DNA of 64,000 bases from Dickeya oryzae (GTDB taxonomy: Bacteria; Pseudomonadota; Gammaproteobacteria; Enterobacterales; Enterobacteriaceae), in the NCBI RefSeq assembly GCF_009372235.1, contig NZ_ML762924.1:90186-154185 (forward strand), written 5' to 3'. The position numbers were made by a program, and so were the translations under genes. Shown in pieces: positions 1 to 7,543 of the stretch. Every line of letters begins with the position of its first letter. Position 1 is the first letter of the stretch. The notes beneath the pieces were generated by a model, which worked only from the letters and a program-made list of their open reading frames with translations, was not told where the DNA came from and ran no database searches.

Positions 1-77
1 ACTTGTTACTTGTTACTTGTTACTTGTTACTTGTTACTTGTTACTTGTTACTTGTTACTTGTTACTTGTTACTTGTT
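1..77. repeat. Heptanucleotide tandem repeat (ACTTGTT)x11
   Basis: Eleven perfect copies of ACTTGTT run from the first base of the window, so the array may be longer on the left. Because 7 is not a multiple of 3, all three forward frames read the same periodic hydrophobic heptapeptide (TCYLLLV) without a stop; the frames close at about 87-105. The array ends 147 bp before the probable start of the transporter gene at 225. Simple repeats of this kind gain and lose copies by slippage, so it could tune transcription of that gene or end an upstream gene. Confidence 0.95.
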
Positions 78-224
78 TATTTTTATTGAACTTTTTTTAA
101 ATTAAATGCGATATTTGTCACAAAAGATTCTGTTGAATGAGTGTTGGTTTTTTAGGTGATGATGACTATCCGAATCTCCAGAGGGCATTTGAAGTCACCC
201 AATTTATCTATGAGGAGGAGTTTG

Positions 225-1532
225 GTGAAAAAATGCTTAATGTTTGGCAACAATAGTGATTATATTTTAAATTTCTATAAAAAGATATTTCCATTTTGTG
301 TAAGTCGGTTTGCACCCTATATTGGATTTATGATAATAACCATTGTTATGGCTAGATATAACAGGGAAGAGTTGGCTATTTTTAGTTATTTTACCGCTAT
401 GTTTGCACTTCCTATTACAATCCTCTCAATGCCTTTAGCTATGATTGGTAATCTGGTTACAAGTGGGCAGAGAGATGGAAAATCGGGTGGCGCTATATTC
501 CTGTCTGGTATGCCACTGGCGACTATACTTTCAATGTCTGGTTTTTTTATATCGTGGGGAATTGGTAATTTTTTTCTGAATTTGTATGATAAAGAGTCTT
601 ATCTGGTATATATCTGTTGCGTTCCATTTTTGATATTTAATAATTATCTTTTTTTCTTTATTGAGAGTTTTATAAGTGGCGGATTTATTGCTAAAGTAAA
701 GTTATTTCTTTCTTTACTTTCCTCCTTGTTAATCTCATTAATCTCTTTTTATTTGAATGATATGAAGGCAGTTTATGTTTTTTGGTCTTTTTTATTTATA
801 GAAGTCTCATTTTTCTTTTTTTATGGTGGGATTCTTCTTTATAAGAAAATAGATTTTGAATTGAAAGATCTTAATTATAAGAGAACAACTAGTCAACTGA
901 TTAATTTTGGCTCACCCATAGCTATTGGTCTGGCCGGACAGAAGTTAGTCTATTTTCTTTTAACTCAAAGACTAATGGGGATTAATCCTTTATATGTTTC
1001 TGACCTTTCAGTGATAATGAGTGTTATAGGATTGATTAGTATTCCTGTTGGTGCATTTTCTCAGATACATAGCCTATTTATTAGTGAGAGGAAACTTCCA
1101 GAGCAATATGGTTTTTTCAAGGTTGGATTATTTTTAATACTTTTAATTTGTTTGATTACTATTTTGCTTCTCTCTGTTTTTATGAAAGAAGTTATGATGT
1201 TATATGGAAATAATGGATTTGTTAATAATGCCGCTGTATATATATCTATATTCTTGTTTTTTATTACATCATCTTATATGCAATTTGGTATGTCACATTT
1301 GAGGGCAATAAATGATACCCTTATTCCCCAGGGAGTTGCTAACATTGTTCTGATTATTATTTTCTTACCTATTATATGGATGCCATATTTTAGCAGTATG
1401 AATGTGCCCAGTTTCATTATTGTTCAGGCTGCTTGTCTTTTTATTATATGTATATTTTTATTCCTTAGGGTAAAGAGTAAGGCATTATCTCAAGGGGGCT
1501 GTCAGAATGGGTCTTTGGGGGGTAAAGTATAG
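225..1532 (+). CDS. MATE/flippase-type membrane transporter, AT-rich
   Basis: A 435-residue, very hydrophobic protein with about 12 predicted membrane segments and no large soluble domain, consistent with the MATE / polysaccharide-flippase (MOP) superfamily of proton- or sodium-driven exporters or lipid-linked sugar flippases. The start chosen is GTG at 225, because AGGAGG at 213-218 sits 6 nt upstream; an in-frame ATG at 156 has no such site. The gene is strikingly AT-rich and uses A/T-ending codons, unlike the GC-rich genes to its right, which suggests horizontal acquisition. A heptamer repeat array lies upstream and two hairpins downstream. The family call rests on membrane topology and weak similarity only, so the substrate is unknown; a Wzx-type O-antigen flippase is the main alternative. 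Confidence 0.6.
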   Translation: MKKCLMFGNNSDYILNFYKKIFPFCVSRFAPYIGFMIITIVMARYNREELAIFSYFTAMFALPITILSMPLAMIGNLVTSGQRDGKSGGAIFLSGMPLATILSMSGFFISWGIGNFFLNLYDKESYLVYICCVPFLIFNNYLFFFIESFISGGFIAKVKLFLSLLSSLLISLISFYLNDMKAVYVFWSFLFIEVSFFFFYGGILLYKKIDFELKDLNYKRTTSQLINFGSPIAIGLAGQKLVYFLLTQRLMGINPLYVSDLSVIMSVIGLISIPVGAFSQIHSLFISERKLPEQYGFFKVGLFLILLICLITILLLSVFMKEVMMLYGNNGFVNNAAVYISIFLFFITSSYMQFGMSHLRAINDTLIPQGVANIVLIIIFLPIIWMPYFSSMNVPSFIIVQAACLFIICIFLFLRVKSKALSQGGCQNGSLGGKV

Positions 1533-1584
1533 ATGAGGAGAGTTAAAAGATAAGTGAAGGCCGGATTAATCCTACAGTACACAT

Positions 1585-1621
1585 CCAATAAACCTCAAGA
1601 TGCAGGGTTGAGGTTTATTGG
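1585..1621 (+). terminator. Perfect 14-bp hairpin downstream of the transporter
   Basis: CCAATAAACCTCAA (1585-1598) pairs perfectly with TTGAGGTTTATTGG (1608-1621) around a 9-nt loop, 53 bp after the transporter stop codon. The U-tract after it is weak, so it may be an RNA-stability hairpin rather than an intrinsic terminator. Confidence 0.5.
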
Positions 1622-1713
1622 GTTTAGAAATAAATAACACCAATATCTTTAGTCGATATATTTCTCTCATCTTGGTTATCCAGGCGTATTCTTTTCCTTG
1701 TTGTTTGGATTAC

Positions 1714-1772
1714 AGACAGTGAACAAAATTCTCACATACTGAAGTATGCTTCGGTTTATTCACTGTCTTTTC
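1714..1772. terminator. Nested hairpin with T-run between converging genes
   Basis: AGACAGTGAA (1714-1723) pairs with TTCACTGTCT (1759-1768), followed by a T-run. Inside the loop CATACT (1735-1740) pairs with AGTATG (1743-1748). It lies between the rightward transporter and the leftward peroxidase-like gene. It could terminate either one. The rest of the 357-bp gap 1533-1889 shows nothing else I can support. Confidence 0.4.
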
Positions 1773-1889
1773 CTATTGTATCGAGTAATAGATTCTTCCG
1801 TTCAACGTATATGGCATACAGCCTGTATGCTGTTTGTGTCTGAATGGGCTGTAACAATGACGTTTATTTGGATCAGTTCTAAATCTGAT

Positions 1890-3008
1890 TTACCGCCCCG
1901 GCCAGAACGGCTCGCCGAGCGTCAGCATCAACCGGTTGGCCCAGGCAAAAAACGCGGTGGACTGAATCAGGTCGAGAATCGCCAGCGTGTCCAACCCTTG
2001 TTCACGCAGGCGCGCCAGATCCTGTGCGTTGGCCTGCGATGGCGTGGTGGAGAGCCGGGCGGCGAAGGTGATGATCGCTTGCCAGCGGGGGTGCTGTCCG
2101 GCGGCAAGATCTTCCCCCGGTGGTACGTCAAGCAGGCGTTGTACGGCGTCATGCTGCTTAGACAGTTGGCTGGCTTTGCGGGCGTGTACCGAGGCGCAAT
2201 AAATACAGCCGTTTACCTTGCTGACGACGGCGGCAGCCAGTTCCCGGTCCTGACGCGGTAGTCCGCCGGACGTATAGAAGATGCCCTTGTCGGTAAGTGT
2301 GCGTTGCTCCAGCACCGGTAGATTGCGGCCCAGCAAGCGGAAGTAGTCGGAATCGGTATGACCGAAACGCGCCAGAATGGCTTGCTCATCCGGGGTAAAT
2401 TCCGCCAGCGGTTTGGCCGGGAGCCACGGTTCCCAGCCGAGTTCACCCTGTGTAAACGCATTCGGCGCGGTTTTGCCGCTGTTGGTCAGCGCCTGGGTAT
2501 GCCAGTGACCGGCGGCGGCGGCGGGTGCAACGGGGGCCCGTTCTTCGGCGTGACCGGCCAGTAGTCGATAACCGTACAGCAAGCGGCTTTGAAAACTGAC
2601 AAACGCGACCAGTTGCGACAGGGTGACGATGTCGTCTACTGCCCAACCCACTTGTTGCAGTGCCTGCAACGACCCCGGTTGTGCGGCGATGGGCTGTAAT
2701 GCCAGACGTTCGGCATGTTCCAGCGCCAGGTCCAGCGCTGCACCGGGCGTCGGGGCCGGAAAATCCGCCAGCCGTTGGGCATAAAAGTGCTGTAAACGGG
2801 CGTTCTGATGCCAGCCGCTGACCTTTTCGGCGATGAAAAAGCGCAATGCCAGCGGTAACGTGTCGCTTGTCGTCTGGCTGAACAGCGCGTCGTAGCTGCC
2901 TTGCGTATGCCGGGTGGCGGCATCACGCGTCGCTCTGGCCTGCGCCAGCGGCGAATCCGGGGCAATTTCCGAAAGCGTATCCAATATATCGAATGTCGAC
3001 TGTGTCAT
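1890..3008 (-). CDS. AhpD-like CMD-domain protein (Avi_7170-type)
   Basis: A 372-residue protein with an alkylhydroperoxidase/carboxymuconolactone-decarboxylase (CMD) fold. Its C-terminal half contains the motif NGCIYCASVHARK, matching the AhpD CxxC plus His redox centre, so a thiol peroxidase activity is possible. The N-terminal half looks like a second, degenerate CMD-like region without the cysteine pair. It is the last gene of the six-gene leftward operon and overlaps the preceding monooxygenase gene by 4 bases (ATGA at 3005-3008), so the two are probably translationally coupled. Family knowledge: such CMD proteins recur beside KPN_01858-type luciferase-like monooxygenases and ABC importers. 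A role in removing peroxide made by the flavin enzyme is inference. Confidence 0.8.
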   Translation of the reverse strand: MTQSTFDILDTLSEIAPDSPLAQARATRDAATRHTQGSYDALFSQTTSDTLPLALRFFIAEKVSGWHQNARLQHFYAQRLADFPAPTPGAALDLALEHAERLALQPIAAQPGSLQALQQVGWAVDDIVTLSQLVAFVSFQSRLLYGYRLLAGHAEERAPVAPAAAAGHWHTQALTNSGKTAPNAFTQGELGWEPWLPAKPLAEFTPDEQAILARFGHTDSDYFRLLGRNLPVLEQRTLTDKGIFYTSGGLPRQDRELAAAVVSKVNGCIYCASVHARKASQLSKQHDAVQRLLDVPPGEDLAAGQHPRWQAIITFAARLSTTPSQANAQDLARLREQGLDTLAILDLIQSTAFFAWANRLMLTLGEPFWPGR

Positions 3009-4045
3009 GCGACCTCCTGCCCGACCGGGCGGGTGTGTTTGTCTTTTACCGGCGACCAGCCCAGTGCGGGGGCAACCCGGGTGGCAATCAACTCCAGCGA
3101 GCGCAGAATATGGGCGTGTGGCGGGTCGATAGAATGCACCTGAAACGCCAAATCAGTGGTCCGCGCCAGCGAGCTGTCCGCCTGCAGTGAGGCGATGACG
3201 TCTTCCGGTGTGCCAACGTGGCTGTCGAATGAGGCGATCAGTTCTTCTACCGAGCCGTTACGTGCCGGACGGCCCAACTGGGCCAGCCGGGCGGCGGAAC
3301 GTTGCAGCCCGGTTTGCGCCAGTTGCAGCGCCAGCGCCCGGTCATCGGCGACGAACACACTGCGCGAACCCATGATGCGCGGTGTGACGCCGGACGGCAG
3401 CGCCTCCAGATAGGCGTCGATCATCGGGTTTTGCAAGTCGGCCAGCGTGGCATCCGGGAAAGCCTCCGGGCGCGGTTGGGTACGGGACAGCATCAGCCCA
3501 TCGCCGGCCCGACCGGCACGGATAGCGCCTTCCACGGAAAACGTGGCCTGCCATACACGGCTATTGAGATGCGCAGCGGCTGGATAAAGCTGATTGCCGT
3601 CGGCGCTCAGCGGCTCGCCCGCCCAGGCGGCGCGCACCTGTGCCAGATAGCGGCCCAGAATCTCGCCACGCTGTTCGCTGTTATGGCCGAACGCCGCGAA
3701 CGATGACGGCGTGCCGCCGGAGCCGATGCCGACTTCCAACCGACCGTGACTGAGCAGGTCCAGTACGGCGGTATCTTCCGCCACCCGCAACGGGTGTTCC
3801 ATCGGCAGGGTAATCACTCCGGTACCAAGCCGAATACGTTGGGTTTGCGCGGCGACTTGCGCCAGGAACACCAACGGTGACGGCAGGCCGCCTTCGTCGG
3901 CGTGAAAGTGATGCTGTGCCACCCAGGCACTGTCGAAGCCCAGTTGCTCAGCTTTGATGATTTGTTCGGCGGCTAAGCGGTAACGTTGCCCGGCGGGCAC
4001 GTCATCCAGCAAGCGGGTGAAAAACCCCAGACGTTTTTGAGTCAT
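3005..4045 (-). CDS. FMN-dependent luciferase-like monooxygenase (KPN_01858-type)
   Basis: A 346-residue bacterial-luciferase-like (LLM) protein. The N-terminus (KRLGFFTRL) is the first TIM-barrel strand. The segments FDSAWVAQHHFHADEGG and IRLGTGVITLPMEHP near residues 35-95 are typical LLM elements that help to form the reduced-flavin site. Members use FMNH2 and oxygen to oxidise small organic, often sulfur- or nitrogen-containing, molecules; the substrate here is unknown. AAGGA lies about 8-9 nt before the start ATG. It follows the importer ATPase gene with a 27-bp gap and overlaps the CMD gene by 4 bases, so it belongs to the importer operon and presumably acts on what is imported. Reduced flavin must come from a reductase encoded elsewhere, since none is present in the operon. 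Confidence 0.85.
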   Translation of the reverse strand: MTQKRLGFFTRLLDDVPAGQRYRLAAEQIIKAEQLGFDSAWVAQHHFHADEGGLPSPLVFLAQVAAQTQRIRLGTGVITLPMEHPLRVAEDTAVLDLLSHGRLEVGIGSGGTPSSFAAFGHNSEQRGEILGRYLAQVRAAWAGEPLSADGNQLYPAAAHLNSRVWQATFSVEGAIRAGRAGDGLMLSRTQPRPEAFPDATLADLQNPMIDAYLEALPSGVTPRIMGSRSVFVADDRALALQLAQTGLQRSAARLAQLGRPARNGSVEELIASFDSHVGTPEDVIASLQADSSLARTTDLAFQVHSIDPPHAHILRSLELIATRVAPALGWSPVKDKHTRPVGQEVA

Positions 4046-4072
4046 GATTAAATCCTTGGTGTAGTGTGTCCC

Positions 4073-5716
4073 TTAAGAGACGTGGTGCTGACCGGGAATC
4101 GCATCGATCAGTTCCTGGGTATAACGTTCAGCCGGTTGGGCAAAAATGCGCTCTACTGGCCCGGACTCCACCTGTTTGCCGTGGTACAGCACGGAAACGG
4201 TATCGGCTATCTGCCGTACCACGGCGAGATCGTGGGAAATAAACAGGTAGGTCAGCCCCAGCGAGGCTTGTAACTCGTCCAACAGGCGCAGGATTTGCGC
4301 TTGTACGGTGACATCCAGCGCGGAGACCGCTTCGTCCAGCACCAGCACTTTCGGCTCCAGCACCAGCGCGCGAGCGATGGCGACCCGCTGACGCTGGCCG
4401 CCGGACAGTTCTGCCGGACGACGTTGCAGTAGCGAGGCAGGCAGCGCCACCCGCTCGAACATCTCATGAACCCGGCTGGCCCGTTCTGTGCGAGCGTGGC
4501 GGTTAAAGTTGCGCAGCGGTTCCTCCACGATATCGAATAACCGCTGCGACGGGTCGAGTGAGCTAAACGGATTTTGATAAACCAACTGAATGGTCTGACG
4601 GAACTGACGTAGCGCTTCGCCGCGCAGTTGCGTCATGTCGGTGCCGTCGATCAGAATGCGGCCAGCCGTTGGGCGCTGGAAGCCAAGAATCAGGCGCGCG
4701 GTAGTGGTCTTGCCGGAGCCGGACTCGCCGACAATGGCGTGTGTGGTGCCAGGGGCTACGCTAAACGACACCGTATCCACCGCCCTAAATCGCTGCTTAT
4801 GGTCGCCCGCCAGCGGGAATTCCTGTACTAACTGTTCCACCTGTACCATCGGCTGACCGGTGGCAGGCTGGTTCACCGCCACACGTGATGGACGGTGAGT
4901 CAGCGAGGGGATGTTGGCCAGCAGGGTGCGGGCGTACTGGCTTTGCGGCGCACTCAGCACCTGTCGGGCTGGCCCCTGCTCCTGAATATAACCTTTCTGG
5001 AACACCAGCAGGCGGTCGGCACGCTCGGCGGCCACCCGGAGATCGTGGGTGACGAATAAAATGGCGGTGTTGTTCTCCCGGCGCAGTTCGTCCAGCAGGT
5101 CGAGAATGCGTTTTTGCACCGTGACATCCAACGCGCTGGTGGGTTCGTCGGCGATGATCAATGCCGGTTTCAAGGCGATGGCGATAGCGATCAGCACCCG
5201 CTGTTTCATGCCACCGGAGAGCTCGTGCGGGTACTGGCTGGCGCGCAGCTCCGGCCTGGTCAGCCCGACGCGCGTTAACAGTGTCAGCGTTTGCTGGCGC
5301 AGGCTATGGCGATCGCTTTTTTGGTGTAGCCGCAACATCTCATCCACCTGCTCGCCGATGGTTTTGACCGGGTTGAGCGAACTGCCGGGGTCTTGCGGCA
5401 CCAGGCTGACCACCCGGCCACGAATGCTGTCCAGTCGTGACGGTGACCACCGGCTAATCTCTGTGCCATTAAGGCGAATGGCTCCACGAGTCAGGCGACC
5501 GTTGTGTGCCAGCAGGCCGATCACCGCTTGCGCGGTGGTGGTTTTGCCGGAGCCGGATTCTCCTACCAGCGCCACCACTTCACCGGGTTGAATGACGAAG
5601 GACACCCCTTCTACGACCGTGCGTTCACCGTCGTCATCACGGTAGGCGATAGCGACGTCTTCCAGCTCCAGCACCGGTGTGGCTGGGCTGTGTTGTAAAC
5701 TGAGCGGCAGACTCAT
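4073..5716 (-). CDS. ABC importer ATPase, fused DppD-DppF type
   Basis: A 547-residue protein with two complete ABC ATPase domains in tandem, as in other dual-ATPase peptide/opine/nickel importers. Each half has a Walker A motif (GESGSGKTTTAQ and GESGSGKTTTAR), a signature (LSGGMKQR and LSGGQRQR) and a Walker B (LIIADEPTSALD and LVLDEAVSALD). The start at 5716 (MSLPLSLQHS) overlaps the upstream permease stop by 4 bases (ATGA), which argues against longer in-frame starts. It energises uptake through the two permeases encoded upstream. The second Walker B ends DEA rather than DEP, a common variant. Confidence 0.9.
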   Translation of the reverse strand: MSLPLSLQHSPATPVLELEDVAIAYRDDDGERTVVEGVSFVIQPGEVVALVGESGSGKTTTAQAVIGLLAHNGRLTRGAIRLNGTEISRWSPSRLDSIRGRVVSLVPQDPGSSLNPVKTIGEQVDEMLRLHQKSDRHSLRQQTLTLLTRVGLTRPELRASQYPHELSGGMKQRVLIAIAIALKPALIIADEPTSALDVTVQKRILDLLDELRRENNTAILFVTHDLRVAAERADRLLVFQKGYIQEQGPARQVLSAPQSQYARTLLANIPSLTHRPSRVAVNQPATGQPMVQVEQLVQEFPLAGDHKQRFRAVDTVSFSVAPGTTHAIVGESGSGKTTTARLILGFQRPTAGRILIDGTDMTQLRGEALRQFRQTIQLVYQNPFSSLDPSQRLFDIVEEPLRNFNRHARTERASRVHEMFERVALPASLLQRRPAELSGGQRQRVAIARALVLEPKVLVLDEAVSALDVTVQAQILRLLDELQASLGLTYLFISHDLAVVRQIADTVSVLYHGKQVESGPVERIFAQPAERYTQELIDAIPGQHHVS

Positions 5717-6573
5717 CGCGTTAGCCTCCGAATAGACTGGCTGATGCGGTTGGTCGCCAGCACCACCGCGACCACCAGCAGGCCGGGGAAGGTGGTCAGC
5801 CACCAGGCGGTGGCCAGATAATTACGGCCTTCGGCGATGAGCAATCCCCATTCCGGCGTTGGTGGTGGTGCGCCGTAGCCGAGAAAACTCAGCGTGGCGA
5901 GTGCCAGAATCGCGCTGCCGAATTGCAATGCGGCGAATGCCAGTACGCTGGTGAGCGAGTTAGGCAGAATGTGGCGCCACAGCACGCCAAAGAAGGTGCC
6001 GCCACTGCCAAACGCCGCTTCAACATAATCGCTGCGGCGCACGCGCAGCACTTCCGCACGCACCAGTCGGGTAAAATTCGCCACCGACGTCACGCCCACC
6101 GCGATAGCCGCATTCAGATTGCCGAACCCCAGCAGGATGATGACGCTCAGCGCCAGCAGCAAACCGGGAATAGCCAGTAGCACATCGACACTGCGCATCA
6201 CCACGGTATCCAGCTTTCCACCTACCGCGCCTGCCAGCAGCCCCAGCAGACTGCCGAGTACCAGACCCAGCGATACGGCTACTACCGCGCCGGAGAGTGA
6301 GTGCACCGCCCCATAGACGATGCGGGTGTAGAGGTCTCGCCCCAGTTGGTCGGTACCTAGCAGGTACGCCCCACCCGGTGCCAGCCGTTGTGCACCCGGC
6401 ACACCCTCAATCGGTGATGTATGGGTAAACAGGCCGGGGAACAGTGCCCACAGTGCCACGGTCAGTAGCACCAGCCAGGCGAGCACCAGACCGGGCTGCG
6501 TGGCATAACGGCGCAGACGTGGTGTCTTGCGCAGCAGCGGAAAGGTGATTTTTTCCAGTTGAATGCTCGCCAT
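5713..6573 (-). CDS. ABC importer permease, DppC type
   Basis: A 286-residue inner-membrane permease with an N-terminal membrane segment (about residues 28-48) and a BPD_transp_1 domain. The EAA-loop-like segment around YVEAAFGSGGTFFGVLWRHI is followed by the usual LPNSLTSVLAFAALQFGSAI. DppC-type features include LLGTDQLGRDLYTRIVYGA. It pairs with the DppB-type permease ending at 6575 (1 bp gap) and overlaps the ATPase gene downstream. The substrate class is probably a small peptide-like or other organic solute, but it cannot be read from the sequence. Confidence 0.9.
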   Translation of the reverse strand: MASIQLEKITFPLLRKTPRLRRYATQPGLVLAWLVLLTVALWALFPGLFTHTSPIEGVPGAQRLAPGGAYLLGTDQLGRDLYTRIVYGAVHSLSGAVVAVSLGLVLGSLLGLLAGAVGGKLDTVVMRSVDVLLAIPGLLLALSVIILLGFGNLNAAIAVGVTSVANFTRLVRAEVLRVRRSDYVEAAFGSGGTFFGVLWRHILPNSLTSVLAFAALQFGSAILALATLSFLGYGAPPPTPEWGLLIAEGRNYLATAWWLTTFPGLLVVAVVLATNRISQSIRRLTR

Positions 6574-6574
6574 A

Positions 6575-7516
6575 TCACACCTCCAATGCGGTTTTCAGCC
6601 GCGGATCAAGCAACGGGTAGAGCAGGTCGACCAGCAGGTTGACGACCACAAAGGCGGTGGCGGAAATCAGCACGATGGCCTGCAACACGCTGGCGTCCTG
6701 CGTGTTGACCGCTTCCTGCGTTAACTGCCCCAGCCCGCTGCGGCCAAATACGGTTTCAGTGATGAGTGCACCAGCGATTAACTCACCCAGTAGCAGACCT
6801 GCCAGCGTCAGCGCAGGCAGCACGGCGTTGCGCGCCACATGACGCCATAACACACTCTGGCGGCTCAGGCCTTTGGCGCGCGCCACTGCCACGAACGGTT
6901 GTGCCAGCACTTGATCGATGCTGCGCATCAATACTTGAGCAATCGGGGCGGCAATCGGTACGGAGAGTGTCAGGACTGGCAAAACCAGTCCTTCCCATTC
7001 GCCGGGGTTGATCACCGAAATCCAGCCCAGCCGGAAGGAAAACACCTGAATCAATACGATGCCGAGCCAAAACGTGGGGATGGATATCAGCAGCGACGGT
7101 ACGGACTGAAAGAGCTGGCGCAGCCAGGTGAATGGGGCCAGCGCTGAGAGAAACGCCAGCGTGATCGCCAGCAGCAACGCCACGCTGAACCCCAGCACTG
7201 CCAGCAGCAAGGTGGGGGGCAGGTTGGTTGCCAGTAAGTCGCTGACGGGCAACCCAGCCTGCAATGACAGCCCGAAATCGCCGTGCAGCAGGCGTGACAG
7301 TGACGCTGCATATTGGGTCAGCAACGGCACATCAGCACCGTAGGCCAGCCGTAGTTGCGCGATTTGGCTGGCGCTGAGCCCCAGCTCCGGGTTCATGAAT
7401 TTGATCAGCACTGCATCACCCGGCAGTGCCTGTAGCAGCATGAACGACAAGGTAAATGCTGCCCACAGCACCAGCAGTGCATGTCCGAGGCGTGTTGCCA
7501 GATACGCTATGCGCAT
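6575..7516 (-). CDS. ABC importer permease, DppB type
   Basis: A 313-residue permease of the DppB/OppB type: an N-terminal membrane segment, then a conserved periplasmic part containing LPGDAVLIKF and a BPD_transp_1 core with the EAA-like stretch PFVAVARAKGLSRQSVLWRH. The C-terminus (LLYPLLDPRLK) is characteristic of DppB proteins. It lies between the solute-binding protein gene (27-bp gap upstream) and the DppC-type permease (1-bp gap downstream), all on the same strand. Confidence 0.9.
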   Translation of the reverse strand: MRIAYLATRLGHALLVLWAAFTLSFMLLQALPGDAVLIKFMNPELGLSASQIAQLRLAYGADVPLLTQYAASLSRLLHGDFGLSLQAGLPVSDLLATNLPPTLLLAVLGFSVALLLAITLAFLSALAPFTWLRQLFQSVPSLLISIPTFWLGIVLIQVFSFRLGWISVINPGEWEGLVLPVLTLSVPIAAPIAQVLMRSIDQVLAQPFVAVARAKGLSRQSVLWRHVARNAVLPALTLAGLLLGELIAGALITETVFGRSGLGQLTQEAVNTQDASVLQAIVLISATAFVVVNLLVDLLYPLLDPRLKTALEV

Positions 7517-7543
7517 ATTTTGCCCTCCGTCGCCGATGCCCGG

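Noticed and set aside
1-77. CRISPR array
   Set aside because: The repeats are only 7 bp with no spacers between them, so it is a simple sequence repeat.
1746-2261. Rightward open frame of 171 residues
   Set aside because: It runs antisense through the CMD gene, has no ribosome site and an implausible Arg/Gly-rich composition.
5049-5591. 180-residue rightward frame inside the dual ATPase
   Set aside because: Antisense shadow of a strongly coding GC-rich gene with intact ABC motifs on the other strand.
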